Assembly: GCA_022711355.1 (NCBI GenBank)
Contig: JAKLFE010000021.1
Span: 1 to 64,000, forward strand
Direction of reading: 5' to 3'
DNA length: 64,000 nucleotides
Origin: Spirochaetota bacterium
GTDB lineage: Bacteria; Spirochaetota; Spirochaetia; Treponematales; Rectinemataceae
Shown: positions 56,484-64,000 of the stretch, piece after piece
Numbering within the stretch: position 1 is the first letter of the stretch
Layout of the letters: every line of letters begins with the position of its first letter
Notes under the pieces: model-generated
The model's database searches: none
What the model saw: the letters and a program-made list of their open reading frames with translations, nothing else
What the model was told of the DNA's origin: nothing
Translations under genes and position numbers: made by a program

Positions 56484-57935
56484 CTAGGCCATGCTCTCGG
56501 CCGAGCCGGCTATGGCGCCTATCGCGTCGGCGTAGATCGCGGCGCAGAGGAGGGCGTCGGCGACGCCCAGCCGCTCGTCGGCCTCGTGGCAGAGGTCGGG
56601 GGAGCCGGGGAGGATGGGCCCGAAGGCGGCGACCTTGGGCATGGCCTTGGCGTAGGAGGTGCCCGGGGCGAGGACGAACTCGCCCTTCCTCCCCGAGCGG
56701 GCCTCGTAGGCGGCCATGAGGGCCGCCATGAAGGGGCGGTCCTTGGGGATGAAGAGGGCGGGCTGGAGAGGCCCGACGCGATAGGCGAAACCGTAGCGGG
56801 CCGCCGCGGCGCCGAAGGCGGCTTCGATTTCCCCGGCCGTCTGGCCGTAGCCGGGGCGGAGGTTGATCTCGAGCTCGAAGCCCGCCTCGGCCGAGCGCAG
56901 GAGGTCGGGCGAGGCCGTCGTCGGCCCTATGTATTCGCCTAACGCGTACTCGGGCCGGGTCTGGAGGCCCAGGGAATCGGCGCGGGGGCCGCCGGAGAAG
57001 CCCTCGGCCAGGAAGGAGGCCAGGGGGTTCGGGCCGAGGGCGGCGAGGAATGAGGCGAGCCTGAGCAGGGCGTTGTCCCCCTTCTCCGGGATCGAGGAGT
57101 GGGCGGCCGTCCCATGCGCGAGGATCTCGACCGAGTCGGGGCCGGCCTCGCTCGCGGCGAGTCGGTAGGCCTCGGCCGGGGGGAGGGCCGCCAGGGCAGC
57201 CCTGACCGCCGCGGCCGCTCCCGGGCCGCGCAGGAGGGCGCGGGCCTCCGCGGGCACCGAGTTGACGGCGACGCCCCCCTCGAAGCAGGCCAGCTCCCAG
57301 GCTCCGACCCGGCCCGAGCGGCCGCGGTCGAAGCTCAGGCGGACGTCGCAGTAGCCCTTCTCCCGGTTGATGAGGGGGAACTCCCCGTCGGGGGTGAAGC
57401 CGTAGTCGGGGAGCCGCTCCCCCGAGGCCTTGAAGGCCTCGATGTCGGCCCACTCGATCTCCTCCCTGCTGCCGACGATGAACTGGATCCGCTTGCGGAT
57501 AGGGCGCCCGAGCTCGAGGAGGGCCTTGACCGCCCAGAGGCAGAGGACGAGGGGGCCCTTGTCGTCCACCGTCCCGCGGCCCCAGACCGCCCCCTCGGCG
57601 AGCTCCCCGCGCGGGGAGCGGGTCCAGGAGGCCGGGTCGCCCTCGGGCACGACGTCGACGTGGGCGAGGATGCCCAGGGTCTCGGGCGCCGCGGCGGCGG
57701 CCCCCGCGGCGGCGGAGGAGGCCGCGGGATCGGGGCCGATCTCGGCTATGCCGACCTCGCCCCCCGCGGCGAGGCGGGCCGAGAGGCCGAGCCGCCCGGC
57801 CAGGGCCAGGGCGGCCTCGAGGGCGCGGCGCGCGCCCGCGCGGTCCTCGGACTCGGAGTGGATCGAGACCAGGCCGAGGATGTCGGCCAGGATCGCCCCG
57901 GCGTTGCGCTCGAAGTAGGCGGCTAGTTCGTCCAT
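56484..57935 (-). CDS. M20-family dipeptidase (Sapep/PepV-like)
   Basis: 483 residues. Zinc ligands and catalytic residues: LGILAHVDVVPEGD (about 88-98; His and the catalytic Asp), WGRGTVDDKGP (bridging Asp), VGSREEIEW (catalytic Glu and Glu ligand) and the C-terminal LCHEADERLG (His). The insert domain has HGTAAHSSIPEKGDNALL. Members hydrolyse dipeptides in the cytosol with broad specificity. The start ATG 57935 was preferred to one nine codons upstream because it begins the helix common to the family. It is divergent from the YfcC-type permease, suggesting joint peptide or amino-acid use. Confidence 0.9.
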   Translation of the reverse strand: MDELAAYFERNAGAILADILGLVSIHSESEDRAGARRALEAALALAGRLGLSARLAAGGEVGIAEIGPDPAASSAAAGAAAAAPETLGILAHVDVVPEGDPASWTRSPRGELAEGAVWGRGTVDDKGPLVLCLWAVKALLELGRPIRKRIQFIVGSREEIEWADIEAFKASGERLPDYGFTPDGEFPLINREKGYCDVRLSFDRGRSGRVGAWELACFEGGVAVNSVPAEARALLRGPGAAAAVRAALAALPPAEAYRLAASEAGPDSVEILAHGTAAHSSIPEKGDNALLRLASFLAALGPNPLASFLAEGFSGGPRADSLGLQTRPEYALGEYIGPTTASPDLLRSAEAGFELEINLRPGYGQTAGEIEAAFGAAAARYGFAYRVGPLQPALFIPKDRPFMAALMAAYEARSGRKGEFVLAPGTSYAKAMPKVAAFGPILPGSPDLCHEADERLGVADALLCAAIYADAIGAIAGSAESMA

Positions 57936-57944
57936 CGCGTCCCC

Positions 57945-57973
57945 TTGCGGCCTGGATTTCACCCTGCTAACCT
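57945..57973 (+). promoter_or_regulatory. Promoter of the YfcC-type permease gene
   Basis: TTGCGG (57945-57950), 17-bp spacer, TAACCT (57968-57973); predicted start near 57980, with an AGGAGG ribosome-binding site before ATG 58016. Confidence 0.5.
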
Positions 57974-58015
57974 TACGGCATCACGGAATCATCCCGCAAG
58001 TAGGAGGCTCAAAAG

Positions 58016-59425
58016 ATGGCAACCGATCGGAAGAGAGGCTTCGACTGGAACAAGTCGATGCCCCATGCCTTCGCGATCATCATCGTGATCGTCCTGCTCT
58101 CCGCCGTCCTGACCTGGATCGTGCCGGCGGGGCAGTTCGACCGGGTCGAGAACGAGGAGCTCGGCCGCGAGCTCGTCGTGCCCGGCTCCTATCACGCCGT
58201 CGACCGCTCCCCCGTCGGGCCCTGGGGCTGCGTGAAGTCCCTGTACGACGGCATGGTCGAGTCGGCCGACATCATCTTCTTCATCCTCATCGCCTACGGC
58301 TACGTCTTCATGCTCCTCAAGACGGGGGCGATCGACAGCCTCGTGGGGGCGATGCTTCGGAGGCTCGGCAGGAACGAGCGGCTCCTCATCCCGGCCTTCA
58401 TGCTCCTGTTCGGCGTCGCGGGCTCCACCTTCGGCATGTACGAGGAGACCTACGGCCTCATCCCCGCCTTCATCGCCATCGCCATCACCCTCGGCTACGA
58501 CGGCCTGGTGGGCGGGGCCATCGTCTTCGTCGGCGTGGCCACGGGCTTCGCCGCGGCCACCCTGAATCCCTTTACCGTGGGCATAGCCCAGGGCATCGCC
58601 CAGGTCACGCCGAGCGGCAAGTTCATGGCCTTCCGCGTGGCCGCCTGGGCCGCGTTCATGGCCCTCTCCGTCGGCTATACGATGTGGTACGCCGCCAAGG
58701 TCAAGAAGGATCCCGAGGCCAGCTACGTCAAAGGCGTCAACTTCCGGGGCGTCGAGGGCAAGTCCCGCGAGGAGGTGATGGCCCTGAGCTTCACGGGGGC
58801 CCACAAGCTCTCCCTCCTCGGCTTCGTCCTCGTCATCGCCGCGGTGGTCGTGGGCGTGACGGGCTTCGGCTTCTACCTCTCCGAGCTCAGCGCCATCTTC
58901 ATCGTCGCCATCGCCTACACGGGCATCGTCAACCGGATGAAGTTCGGCAGGATCTGCGACCTCTTCATCGAGGGGGCCTCCAACGCGGTCTTCGGAGCCC
59001 TCATGGTCGGCCTCGCCCGCGCCATACAGGTCGTCCTGACCGACGCCAATATCATCGACACCATCGTCAACTCCCTCGCGAACGCCATCCAGGGCTTCCA
59101 CCAGTTCTTCGCTGCCGCCGCCATGCTCGTCGTCCAGAACATCGTGAACTTCTTCATCCCCTCCGGCTCGGGCCAGGCCGTCGTCATGATGCCGATCATG
59201 GCGCCCCTCTCCGACCTCCTGGGGCTCTCGCGCGAGGTGGCGATCACGGCCTACCAGTTCGGCGACGGCTTCTCCAACATGTTCTGGCCCACGGCCGTCG
59301 CGACCGAGTGCGCCATCATGGGCATCTCGATGGACCGCTGGTACAAGTTCATAACGCCCCTCTTCCTCATGATGTTCGCCCTCCAGGCGGTCTTCATCAC
59401 GATCGGGGTCTTCATCGGGATCTGA
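58016..59425 (+). CDS. YfcC/DcuC-family permease
   Basis: 469 residues with about 12 membrane helices. It opens with MPHAFAIIIVIVLLSAVLTWI and VPAGQFDR, the signature of the YfcC family (arginine, ornithine, or C4-dicarboxylate carriers). SGSGQAVVMMPIMAPLSDLLG and AYQFGDGFSNMFWPTAVATECA are its conserved C-terminal segments. The exact substrate cannot be set; basic amino acids or peptides are the usual suggestion for this branch. It is divergent from the M20 dipeptidase gene with a short shared promoter region, and the two may be co-regulated. A GC-rich hairpin follows. Confidence 0.9.
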   Translation: MATDRKRGFDWNKSMPHAFAIIIVIVLLSAVLTWIVPAGQFDRVENEELGRELVVPGSYHAVDRSPVGPWGCVKSLYDGMVESADIIFFILIAYGYVFMLLKTGAIDSLVGAMLRRLGRNERLLIPAFMLLFGVAGSTFGMYEETYGLIPAFIAIAITLGYDGLVGGAIVFVGVATGFAAATLNPFTVGIAQGIAQVTPSGKFMAFRVAAWAAFMALSVGYTMWYAAKVKKDPEASYVKGVNFRGVEGKSREEVMALSFTGAHKLSLLGFVLVIAAVVVGVTGFGFYLSELSAIFIVAIAYTGIVNRMKFGRICDLFIEGASNAVFGALMVGLARAIQVVLTDANIIDTIVNSLANAIQGFHQFFAAAAMLVVQNIVNFFIPSGSGQAVVMMPIMAPLSDLLGLSREVAITAYQFGDGFSNMFWPTAVATECAIMGISMDRWYKFITPLFLMMFALQAVFITIGVFIGI

Positions 59426-59432
59426 ACAGAGG

Positions 59433-59460
59433 GCGGCCGCGCCGAGGAGGGCGCGGCCGC
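59433..59460. terminator. GC-rich hairpin between convergent genes
   Basis: GCGGCCGCGCC (59433-59443) is complementary to GGCGCGGCCGC (59450-59460) with a six-base loop. There is no T tract, but it lies between two convergent genes (YfcC-type permease and cytochrome). Confidence 0.5.
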
Positions 59461-59463
59461 GGT

Positions 59464-60420
59464 TCAGGGCGAGCGGGACATCAGCAGGCCCGAGGCCCCG
59501 ATGGCCACGGGGATCGCGAAGCCGACGGCGGCGTGGGCGACGCCGAGCTGCGTGACCGCTTCGTGGTCGCCCCGGGAGAGGGCGTCCGTGGTCAAGAAGC
59601 CGAGGACCATCTCCGAGGCCATGAGGGCGGCGTGGGTGAAGAAGGCCCAGCGATGGATCCTCGCCTTCGTCGAGGGGGGCCTCGCGGGGTCGATCCAGGA
59701 TATGCCCGTGATCGCGTTCGCGAGGTAGAGGCTCTCGCCGGCGACGATGAGGCCGACGTGGGTCCAGCGCAGGGCCTGGCCGTCGTCCCAGAGGTCCTCG
59801 ATCTTCGTCGAGCAGGCCGAGCCGATCTCGTCCTCCTCGTCGATGCCGAGCTCATCCCGGTAGTCGTGGCCCGCCGACATGAGGTTGTAGGCCCGGACCG
59901 CGCCGACGGCGCCCGCGGCCAGGAAGAGGCCGGTGGAGGCCCAGCCGGAGGCTCGATGGAAGGCGGTCTTGCTCTCGAAGCCGAGGAAGCCGCCCCGGGC
60001 CGCCGAGGCGCCGCTCACGGCCGCCGGGGCCTCGGCCGCCGCGCTGGCGCCCGAGGCCGCGTCCGCCGTCCCGGCCCCTCCCTCGAGGGGGGCCCCGGAG
60101 GCGATCCAGGCCCGGAAGGCCGCCGTCTCGGCCGCCGAGGGGCGCTCGCCCTGGGGCGGCATCCGGCCCGCCTCGATGGCGGCCAGGGCCTGGCTGGGGC
60201 CGGGGGCGCCCGGGACGACCATGCGGGCGGCGATGGCCTCGGCCGGCGAGGCGGCCCAGCCGTGGCAGGAGGCGCAGTAGGCGCCGAGGAGCCGGGCCCC
60301 GTCGAGCTCGAGCTTTTGCGGGGCGGCGGCTCCCTGGGCGTACAGGGAAGGAGCCGCCAGGGCCGCGGCGAGGACGAGGGCCCCGAGGGCGAGGGCCGGG
60401 CGCTTCGATGCATCCTTCAT
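59464..60420 (-). CDS. Cytochrome c domain fused to a b-type cytochrome-like membrane domain
   Basis: 318 residues. After a signal peptide (LGALVLAAALAAPSLYAQ) a short c-type cytochrome holds CASCH (Cys49-His53) and a GRMPPQGE loop with a probable Met ligand. An Ala/Gly-rich linker (about 110-145) leads to four membrane helices. Histidines that could bind b heme occur in TAFHRASGW, LRWTHVGLIVAGE, HRWAFFTHAALMASE and GVAHAAVGFAIP, the pattern of cytochrome b561-like bundles. An electron-transfer role at the inner membrane is expected; partners are not encoded nearby. The start ATG 60420 gives the signal peptide. Confidence 0.8.
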   Translation of the reverse strand: MKDASKRPALALGALVLAAALAAPSLYAQGAAAPQKLELDGARLLGAYCASCHGWAASPAEAIAARMVVPGAPGPSQALAAIEAGRMPPQGERPSAAETAAFRAWIASGAPLEGGAGTADAASGASAAAEAPAAVSGASAARGGFLGFESKTAFHRASGWASTGLFLAAGAVGAVRAYNLMSAGHDYRDELGIDEEDEIGSACSTKIEDLWDDGQALRWTHVGLIVAGESLYLANAITGISWIDPARPPSTKARIHRWAFFTHAALMASEMVLGFLTTDALSRGDHEAVTQLGVAHAAVGFAIPVAIGASGLLMSRSP

Positions 60421-60482
60421 CCCTCAAGCATCGACGCTCGCGAGCGCGGGCGCAAGGCCTTCCCGAGCTCCCTCCCTCCCCT

Positions 60483-60511
60483 TTCCCTCGGGCGCGGCGA
60501 TCTGCTACTCT
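60483..60511 (+). promoter_or_regulatory. Possible promoter of valS
   Basis: TACTCT (60506-60511) with TTCCCT (60483-60488) at 17-bp spacing; start near 60518, with an 84-base leader that can fold into a GC-rich hairpin. I see no T-box motif. Confidence 0.35.
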
Positions 60512-60601
60512 GGACGGACACCATGCCCGGCCCCGGCCGGCCCCCGGCCCCGCGCCCGGGGCCCCGGGGCCGGCCGCCACGAGCCACGGGGGTATTCCGC
60601 G

Positions 60602-63268
60602 ATGAAAGCGATCGAGCTGCCGAAAGCCTACGATCCCAAGAGCTTCGAGGACCGCATCTACGCGGCCTGGAAGGATGCCGGCCTGTTCAAGCCGGCCGGC
60701 GATCCCAAGCGCAAGCCCTTCGTCATCGTCATCCCGCCCCCGAACGTCACCGGGGTCCTGCACATGGGCCACGGGCTCAACAACTCCCTCCAGGACATCC
60801 TCATCCGCTACCACCGCATGCTCGGCGAGCCCACGCTCTGGGTGCCCGGCTGCGACCACGCGGGCATCGCCACCCAGCACGTGGTGGAGAAGAGGCTCCG
60901 CGCCAAGGGCATCGACCGCCGCGACCTCGGGCGCGAGAAGTTCGTCGAGGAGACCTGGAAGGTCAAGGCCGAGCACCACGCCGTCATCACCAAGCAGCTG
61001 GAGAAGATCGGCTCCTCCTGCGACTGGGGCCGCGAGCGCTTCACCCTCGACGAGGGCCTTTCCAAGGCCGTGCGCGAGGTCTTCGTCACCCTGCACGAGC
61101 GGGGCCTGGTGTACAAGGGCAAGTACCTCGTCAATTGGTGCCCCTCCTGCGGCACCGCCCTCTCCGACGACGAGGTCGAGCACCAGGACGAGCAGGGCGC
61201 CATGTACCATATCCGCTATCCCTACGCCGAGGGCGAGGGGAGCGTCGAGATCGCGACGACGCGGCCCGAGACCCTCCTGGGCGACTCGGCCGTCGCGGCC
61301 CACCCGGAGGACGAGCGCTACAAATCCCTCGTCGGCAGGCAGCTGGTCCTGCCCCTGGCGGGCCGGACCATCCCCCTCATCGCGGACGCCTACGTCGACC
61401 GCGAGTTCGGGACGGGCCTGGTCAAGATCACCCCCGCCCACGACCCCAACGACTTCGAGGTGGGCAAGCGCCACGACCTTCCGCAGATCAACATCCTCAA
61501 CCCCGACGGAACCTTGAACGATTCCGTGCCCGAGAGGTATCGCGGCCTCAAGGCCAAGGACGCGCGCAAGCTCGTGGTCGAGGACCTGAAGGCCCAGGGC
61601 CTCTTCGTGGCCGAGAAGCCGGTGACCCACTCGGTGGGCCACTGCTACCGCTGCCACTCGGTGGTGGAGCCCTACCTCTCCGAGCAGTGGTTCGTCAAGA
61701 TGAAGCCCCTGGCCGAGAAGGCGCTCGCGGCCTGGCGGGACGGGGAGGTCCGCTTCTTCCCCCAGCGCTGGGAGAACACCTACGAGCACTGGCTGACCAA
61801 CATCCGCGACTGGTGCATCAGCCGCCAGCTCTGGTGGGGTCACCGCATCCCGGCCTGGCACTGCGAGCACTGCGGCAAGACGGTGGTGGCCCGCGAGGAC
61901 CCCCTCGAGTGCCCCTACTGCAAGTCCACGGAGCTCCGGCAGGACGAGGACGTCCTGGACACCTGGTTCTCGAGCTGGCTCTGGCCCTTCAGCACCCTGG
62001 GCTGGCCCAAGGACACGGCCGACCTGCGCAAGTTCTACCCGACGAGCGCCCTCGTCACGGGCTACGACATCATCTTCTTCTGGGTCGCCCGCATGATCAT
62101 GGCCGGCATGGAGTTCATGGGCCGCTCCCCCTTCAAGGACGTCTGCATCACGACCCTGGTGCGCGACAAGCAGGGCCGCAAGATGTCCAAGTCCCTGGGC
62201 AACGGCATCGATCCCCTCGAGATCGTGGACGAGTACGGTGCCGACGCCCTCAAGTTCACCCTTGCCTTCATGTTCACCCCCGGCCAGGACATCCTCATGA
62301 ACTCGGAGGACTTCAAGCTCGGCTCCAAGTTCTCCAACAAGGTCTGGAACGCGAGCCGCTACATCCTCATGAACCTCGAGGGCCGCGAGCTCCTGCCCGG
62401 GAAGCCCGGCGAGAGCGGCGGCCCCGCGTTGCGCGACGTCGACCGCTGGATCTACGGCCGCCTCGGCGCCGCGGCCGCGGCGATCAAGGAGGCCTTCGCC
62501 TCCTACCGCTTCAACGACGCGGCCGGCGCCGCCTACGAGTACTTCTGGAACGACTTCTGCGACTGGTACATCGAGGCCACCAAGCTCTCGATCAAGGGCG
62601 GCGACGAGGCGGAGCGGAACCGCGCCACCACGGTCCTCCTCGCCGTGCTCGAGGAGTCCCTCCGCCTCCTCCACCCCCTCCTGCCCTTCGTGACCGAGGA
62701 GATCTACCAGAAGCTGCCCGCCGCCCCCGGCGCCGAGCGGGGCTGGCTCATCTCGGCGCCCTACCCCGAGCCGCGCAAGGAGCGCGAGGACCCGGCCCTG
62801 GCCGCCCGCTTCGCCTCCCTCCAGGAGCTCGTGCGCCTGGCGCGCACCCTGCGCTCCGAGTTCCAGATCCCCCCCGAGGCCAAGATGCGCCTCGCCCTCC
62901 GCTTCGAGCCCGGCTTCGAGGGCGCCGCCTTCCTCCGCGAGAGCGCCGCTCTCGTGGGCCTTTTCGTGAACGGCCCCGCCCCGGCCGAGGTCTCCGCCCG
63001 CCCGGCGGGGACGGTCGCCCTCGTGGGCGCGGGCTTCGAGGCCTACGCCTTCGTCAAGGAGTCGGTGGACGCCGCCAAGCTCGTCGAGAAGCTCCGCAAG
63101 GAGATCGAGCGGGACCGCTCCTACGCCGAGCGGACCCGGGACAAGCTGGCCAATCCCGGCTTCCTCGCCTCGGCCCCGGCCGAGGTGGCTGCCCGCGAGC
63201 GCGAGAAGCTCGAGGAGGCCGAGCGCCGCTCGGGCAAGTACGCGCAGTACGTGGAGGAGCTGGCGTGA
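60602..63268 (+). CDS. valS: Valyl-tRNA synthetase
   Basis: 888 residues, the usual size. The class I signature is PPPNVTGVLHMGHGLNN (HIGH motif at about 53) and GRKMSKSLGNGIDP (KMSKS at about 526). The editing domain (about 190-330) shows TTRPETLLGDSAVA and DYEFGTG-type ITPAHDPNDFEVG. Anticodon domain and a C-terminal coiled-coil arm (VDAAKLVEKLRKEIERDR...) follow. It charges tRNA-Val. The stop overlaps the start of the next gene (GTGA), so a small HD hydrolase is translationally coupled. Confidence 0.98.
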   Translation: MKAIELPKAYDPKSFEDRIYAAWKDAGLFKPAGDPKRKPFVIVIPPPNVTGVLHMGHGLNNSLQDILIRYHRMLGEPTLWVPGCDHAGIATQHVVEKRLRAKGIDRRDLGREKFVEETWKVKAEHHAVITKQLEKIGSSCDWGRERFTLDEGLSKAVREVFVTLHERGLVYKGKYLVNWCPSCGTALSDDEVEHQDEQGAMYHIRYPYAEGEGSVEIATTRPETLLGDSAVAAHPEDERYKSLVGRQLVLPLAGRTIPLIADAYVDREFGTGLVKITPAHDPNDFEVGKRHDLPQINILNPDGTLNDSVPERYRGLKAKDARKLVVEDLKAQGLFVAEKPVTHSVGHCYRCHSVVEPYLSEQWFVKMKPLAEKALAAWRDGEVRFFPQRWENTYEHWLTNIRDWCISRQLWWGHRIPAWHCEHCGKTVVAREDPLECPYCKSTELRQDEDVLDTWFSSWLWPFSTLGWPKDTADLRKFYPTSALVTGYDIIFFWVARMIMAGMEFMGRSPFKDVCITTLVRDKQGRKMSKSLGNGIDPLEIVDEYGADALKFTLAFMFTPGQDILMNSEDFKLGSKFSNKVWNASRYILMNLEGRELLPGKPGESGGPALRDVDRWIYGRLGAAAAAIKEAFASYRFNDAAGAAYEYFWNDFCDWYIEATKLSIKGGDEAERNRATTVLLAVLEESLRLLHPLLPFVTEEIYQKLPAAPGAERGWLISAPYPEPRKEREDPALAARFASLQELVRLARTLRSEFQIPPEAKMRLALRFEPGFEGAAFLRESAALVGLFVNGPAPAEVSARPAGTVALVGAGFEAYAFVKESVDAAKLVEKLRKEIERDRSYAERTRDKLANPGFLASAPAEVAAREREKLEEAERRSGKYAQYVEELA

Positions 63269-63852
63269 CGAGGCGGGGCTGCATCGAGGCCTGGAGCATG
63301 GACGTCGACGACATGCTCCGCCTCAAGGGGATGCACCTCGCCCCCTACATGCAGCTCTCCACGGCCCTCATCGGCAAGCGCCGCCGCTCGGGCGGGAACA
63401 TGTTCCGCCACCAGCTCGACACGATGGCCATCCTCATCGACTACGGCTACATCGACTCCATCCTCCTCAAGGCCTCGGTCATCCACGACCTGGTCGAGGA
63501 CGTGCCGGGCTTCGACCGGGACCTCATCCTCGAGATCGACGAGGAGGCGGCCGACGTCTACAAGCTCGTCCTCGAGGTGACGCGCCGCCCCATCGAGACC
63601 AAGGCCGAGTTCCTCGGCCGGATCCGCGAGTTCGGCTCGGACCGCGCCCGCGTGCTCAAGTCCGCCGACCGCATCTCCAACATGATCAGCCTCGGCTACG
63701 TGACCGACGTCGGCTTCGTCCGGCGCTACACGGACGAGACCGAGAGCCTCGTCTACCCCATCGCGGAGCTCGCCGACGAGCGCATGCTCGCGGAGCTCCG
63801 CGAGCTCGTGACGACCCGAAGGGAATACCTCGCCCTGCGATTCGAGATTTAA
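63265..63852 (+). CDS. Single-domain HD hydrolase, SpoT/Mesh1-like
   Basis: 195 residues from GTG 63265, with a GGAGGAG site seven bases upstream; an ATG at 63298 is an alternative start. The HD-type motif is VIHDLVEDVPG, with FRHQLDTMAIL before it and VLKSADRISNM after, the arrangement in the hydrolase half of SpoT/RelA proteins and small alarmone hydrolases. It may hydrolyse (p)ppGpp or a related nucleotide; this is inference. It overlaps valS, an interesting context because uncharged tRNA triggers the stringent response. No synthetase domain is present. Confidence 0.8.
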   Translation: MTRRGCIEAWSMDVDDMLRLKGMHLAPYMQLSTALIGKRRRSGGNMFRHQLDTMAILIDYGYIDSILLKASVIHDLVEDVPGFDRDLILEIDEEAADVYKLVLEVTRRPIETKAEFLGRIREFGSDRARVLKSADRISNMISLGYVTDVGFVRRYTDETESLVYPIAELADERMLAELRELVTTRREYLALRFEI

Positions 63853-63886
63853 GCGGCCGCCCCCGAGGCGGCGCAAGGAGACCGAC

Positions 63887-64000
63887 ATGCCCAAGGAATG
63901 GACCAAGGCAAGCCTCGCCAAGACGATCGACCACACCCTGCTCAAAGCCACGGCCACGGCCGACCAGGTCCGCGAGCTCTGCGCCGAGGCGCGCAAGTTC
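63887..64000 (+). CDS. deoC: Deoxyribose-phosphate aldolase, 5' part only
   Basis: The first 38 codons are within the window. They read MPKEWTKASLAKTIDHTLLK with TATADQVRELCAEARKF, the standard N-terminus of DeoC (IDHTLLK motif). The enzyme cleaves 2-deoxyribose 5-phosphate to glyceraldehyde 3-phosphate and acetaldehyde in deoxynucleoside catabolism. A CAAGGAG site precedes ATG 63887. The gene continues beyond the window. Confidence 0.9.
   Translation, partial: MPKEWTKASLAKTIDHTLLKATATADQVRELCAEARKF

Noticed and set aside
60518-60601. T-box-type tRNA-sensing leader for valS
   Set aside because: The leader is short, GC-rich, and lacks a specifier stem, the T-box consensus and an antiterminator.
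58684-63852. 1722-codon plus-strand frame ending with the HD hydrolase
   Set aside because: Only the last 195 codons are a real gene; the rest is an alternative frame of the permease, cytochrome and valS genes.

Overview
The window is a chromosomal segment of a high-GC bacterium (roughly 70% G+C by eye, dense genes, four-base ATGA/GTGA overlaps, GTG/TTG starts). The best taxonomic marker is the P83/100 family antigen at 19305-20942, a family known from spirochaetes. A PyrB-PyrI fusion and PgsB/PgsC/PgsW homologues fit the same picture. I infer an uncultured or little-studied high-GC member of Spirochaetota; no rRNA or tRNA gene is present to settle it.

Layout. 1-7.8 kb: end of a sigma-54 activator, a beta-CASP RNase-like protein, a DMT exporter, a cytidylate-kinase-like/BON protein, then an overlapping run of a TrmH-type methyltransferase, a phospholipase-D-like lipoprotein and two exported proteins. 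8.0-15.9 kb: one long operon with a good promoter. It encodes a DUF6305-like exported protein, a DctM-like permease, a 57-residue membrane protein, an M14-like metallo-hydrolase, a C69 dipeptidase and PgsB-PgsC-PgsW. It looks like a combined uptake, hydrolysis and gamma-glutamyl-ligation locus. 15.9-25.6 kb: hypothetical protein, lipase, aspartate carbamoyltransferase, P83/100 protein, beta-propeller/HEAT protein, RNA m5U methyltransferase and a chemoreceptor.

25.6-41.4 kb is a complete type I-C CRISPR-Cas locus: a WYL-domain regulator, cas3-cas5c-cas8c-cas7c, a decayed toxin-antitoxin remnant, cas4-cas1-cas2, a leader and an array that I count as 93 repeats and 92 spacers. The cas3 to mid-cas8c part is clearly lower in G+C than cas4-cas1-cas2, so the operon is mosaic. 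Two pairs of spacers sample the same protein-coding position of diverged invaders and differ only at synonymous sites. Just beyond the array lie seven tandem 17-23 bp palindromes with a 22-24 bp period, which no annotated feature explains.

41.8-64 kb is metabolic and transport territory: a beta-propeller protein, a methyltransferase, a hydrolase fused to a polytopic membrane domain, a nitrilase, a TRAP transporter operon (dctPQM), an AsnC regulator with a DMT exporter, a sensor kinase/response regulator/DctP lipoprotein operon, a cupin, an M20 dipeptidase divergent from a YfcC permease, a cytochrome c/b-type fusion, valS, a small HD hydrolase and the start of deoC. Together these suggest a heterotroph that imports organic acids, amino acids and small peptides.

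Intergenic DNA carries several repeated signatures: a CACAGAGG-armed inverted element (two copies), a shared GCGGGAGG hairpin family (two copies), and nine copies of the 10-mer GCGWTAGGCG.
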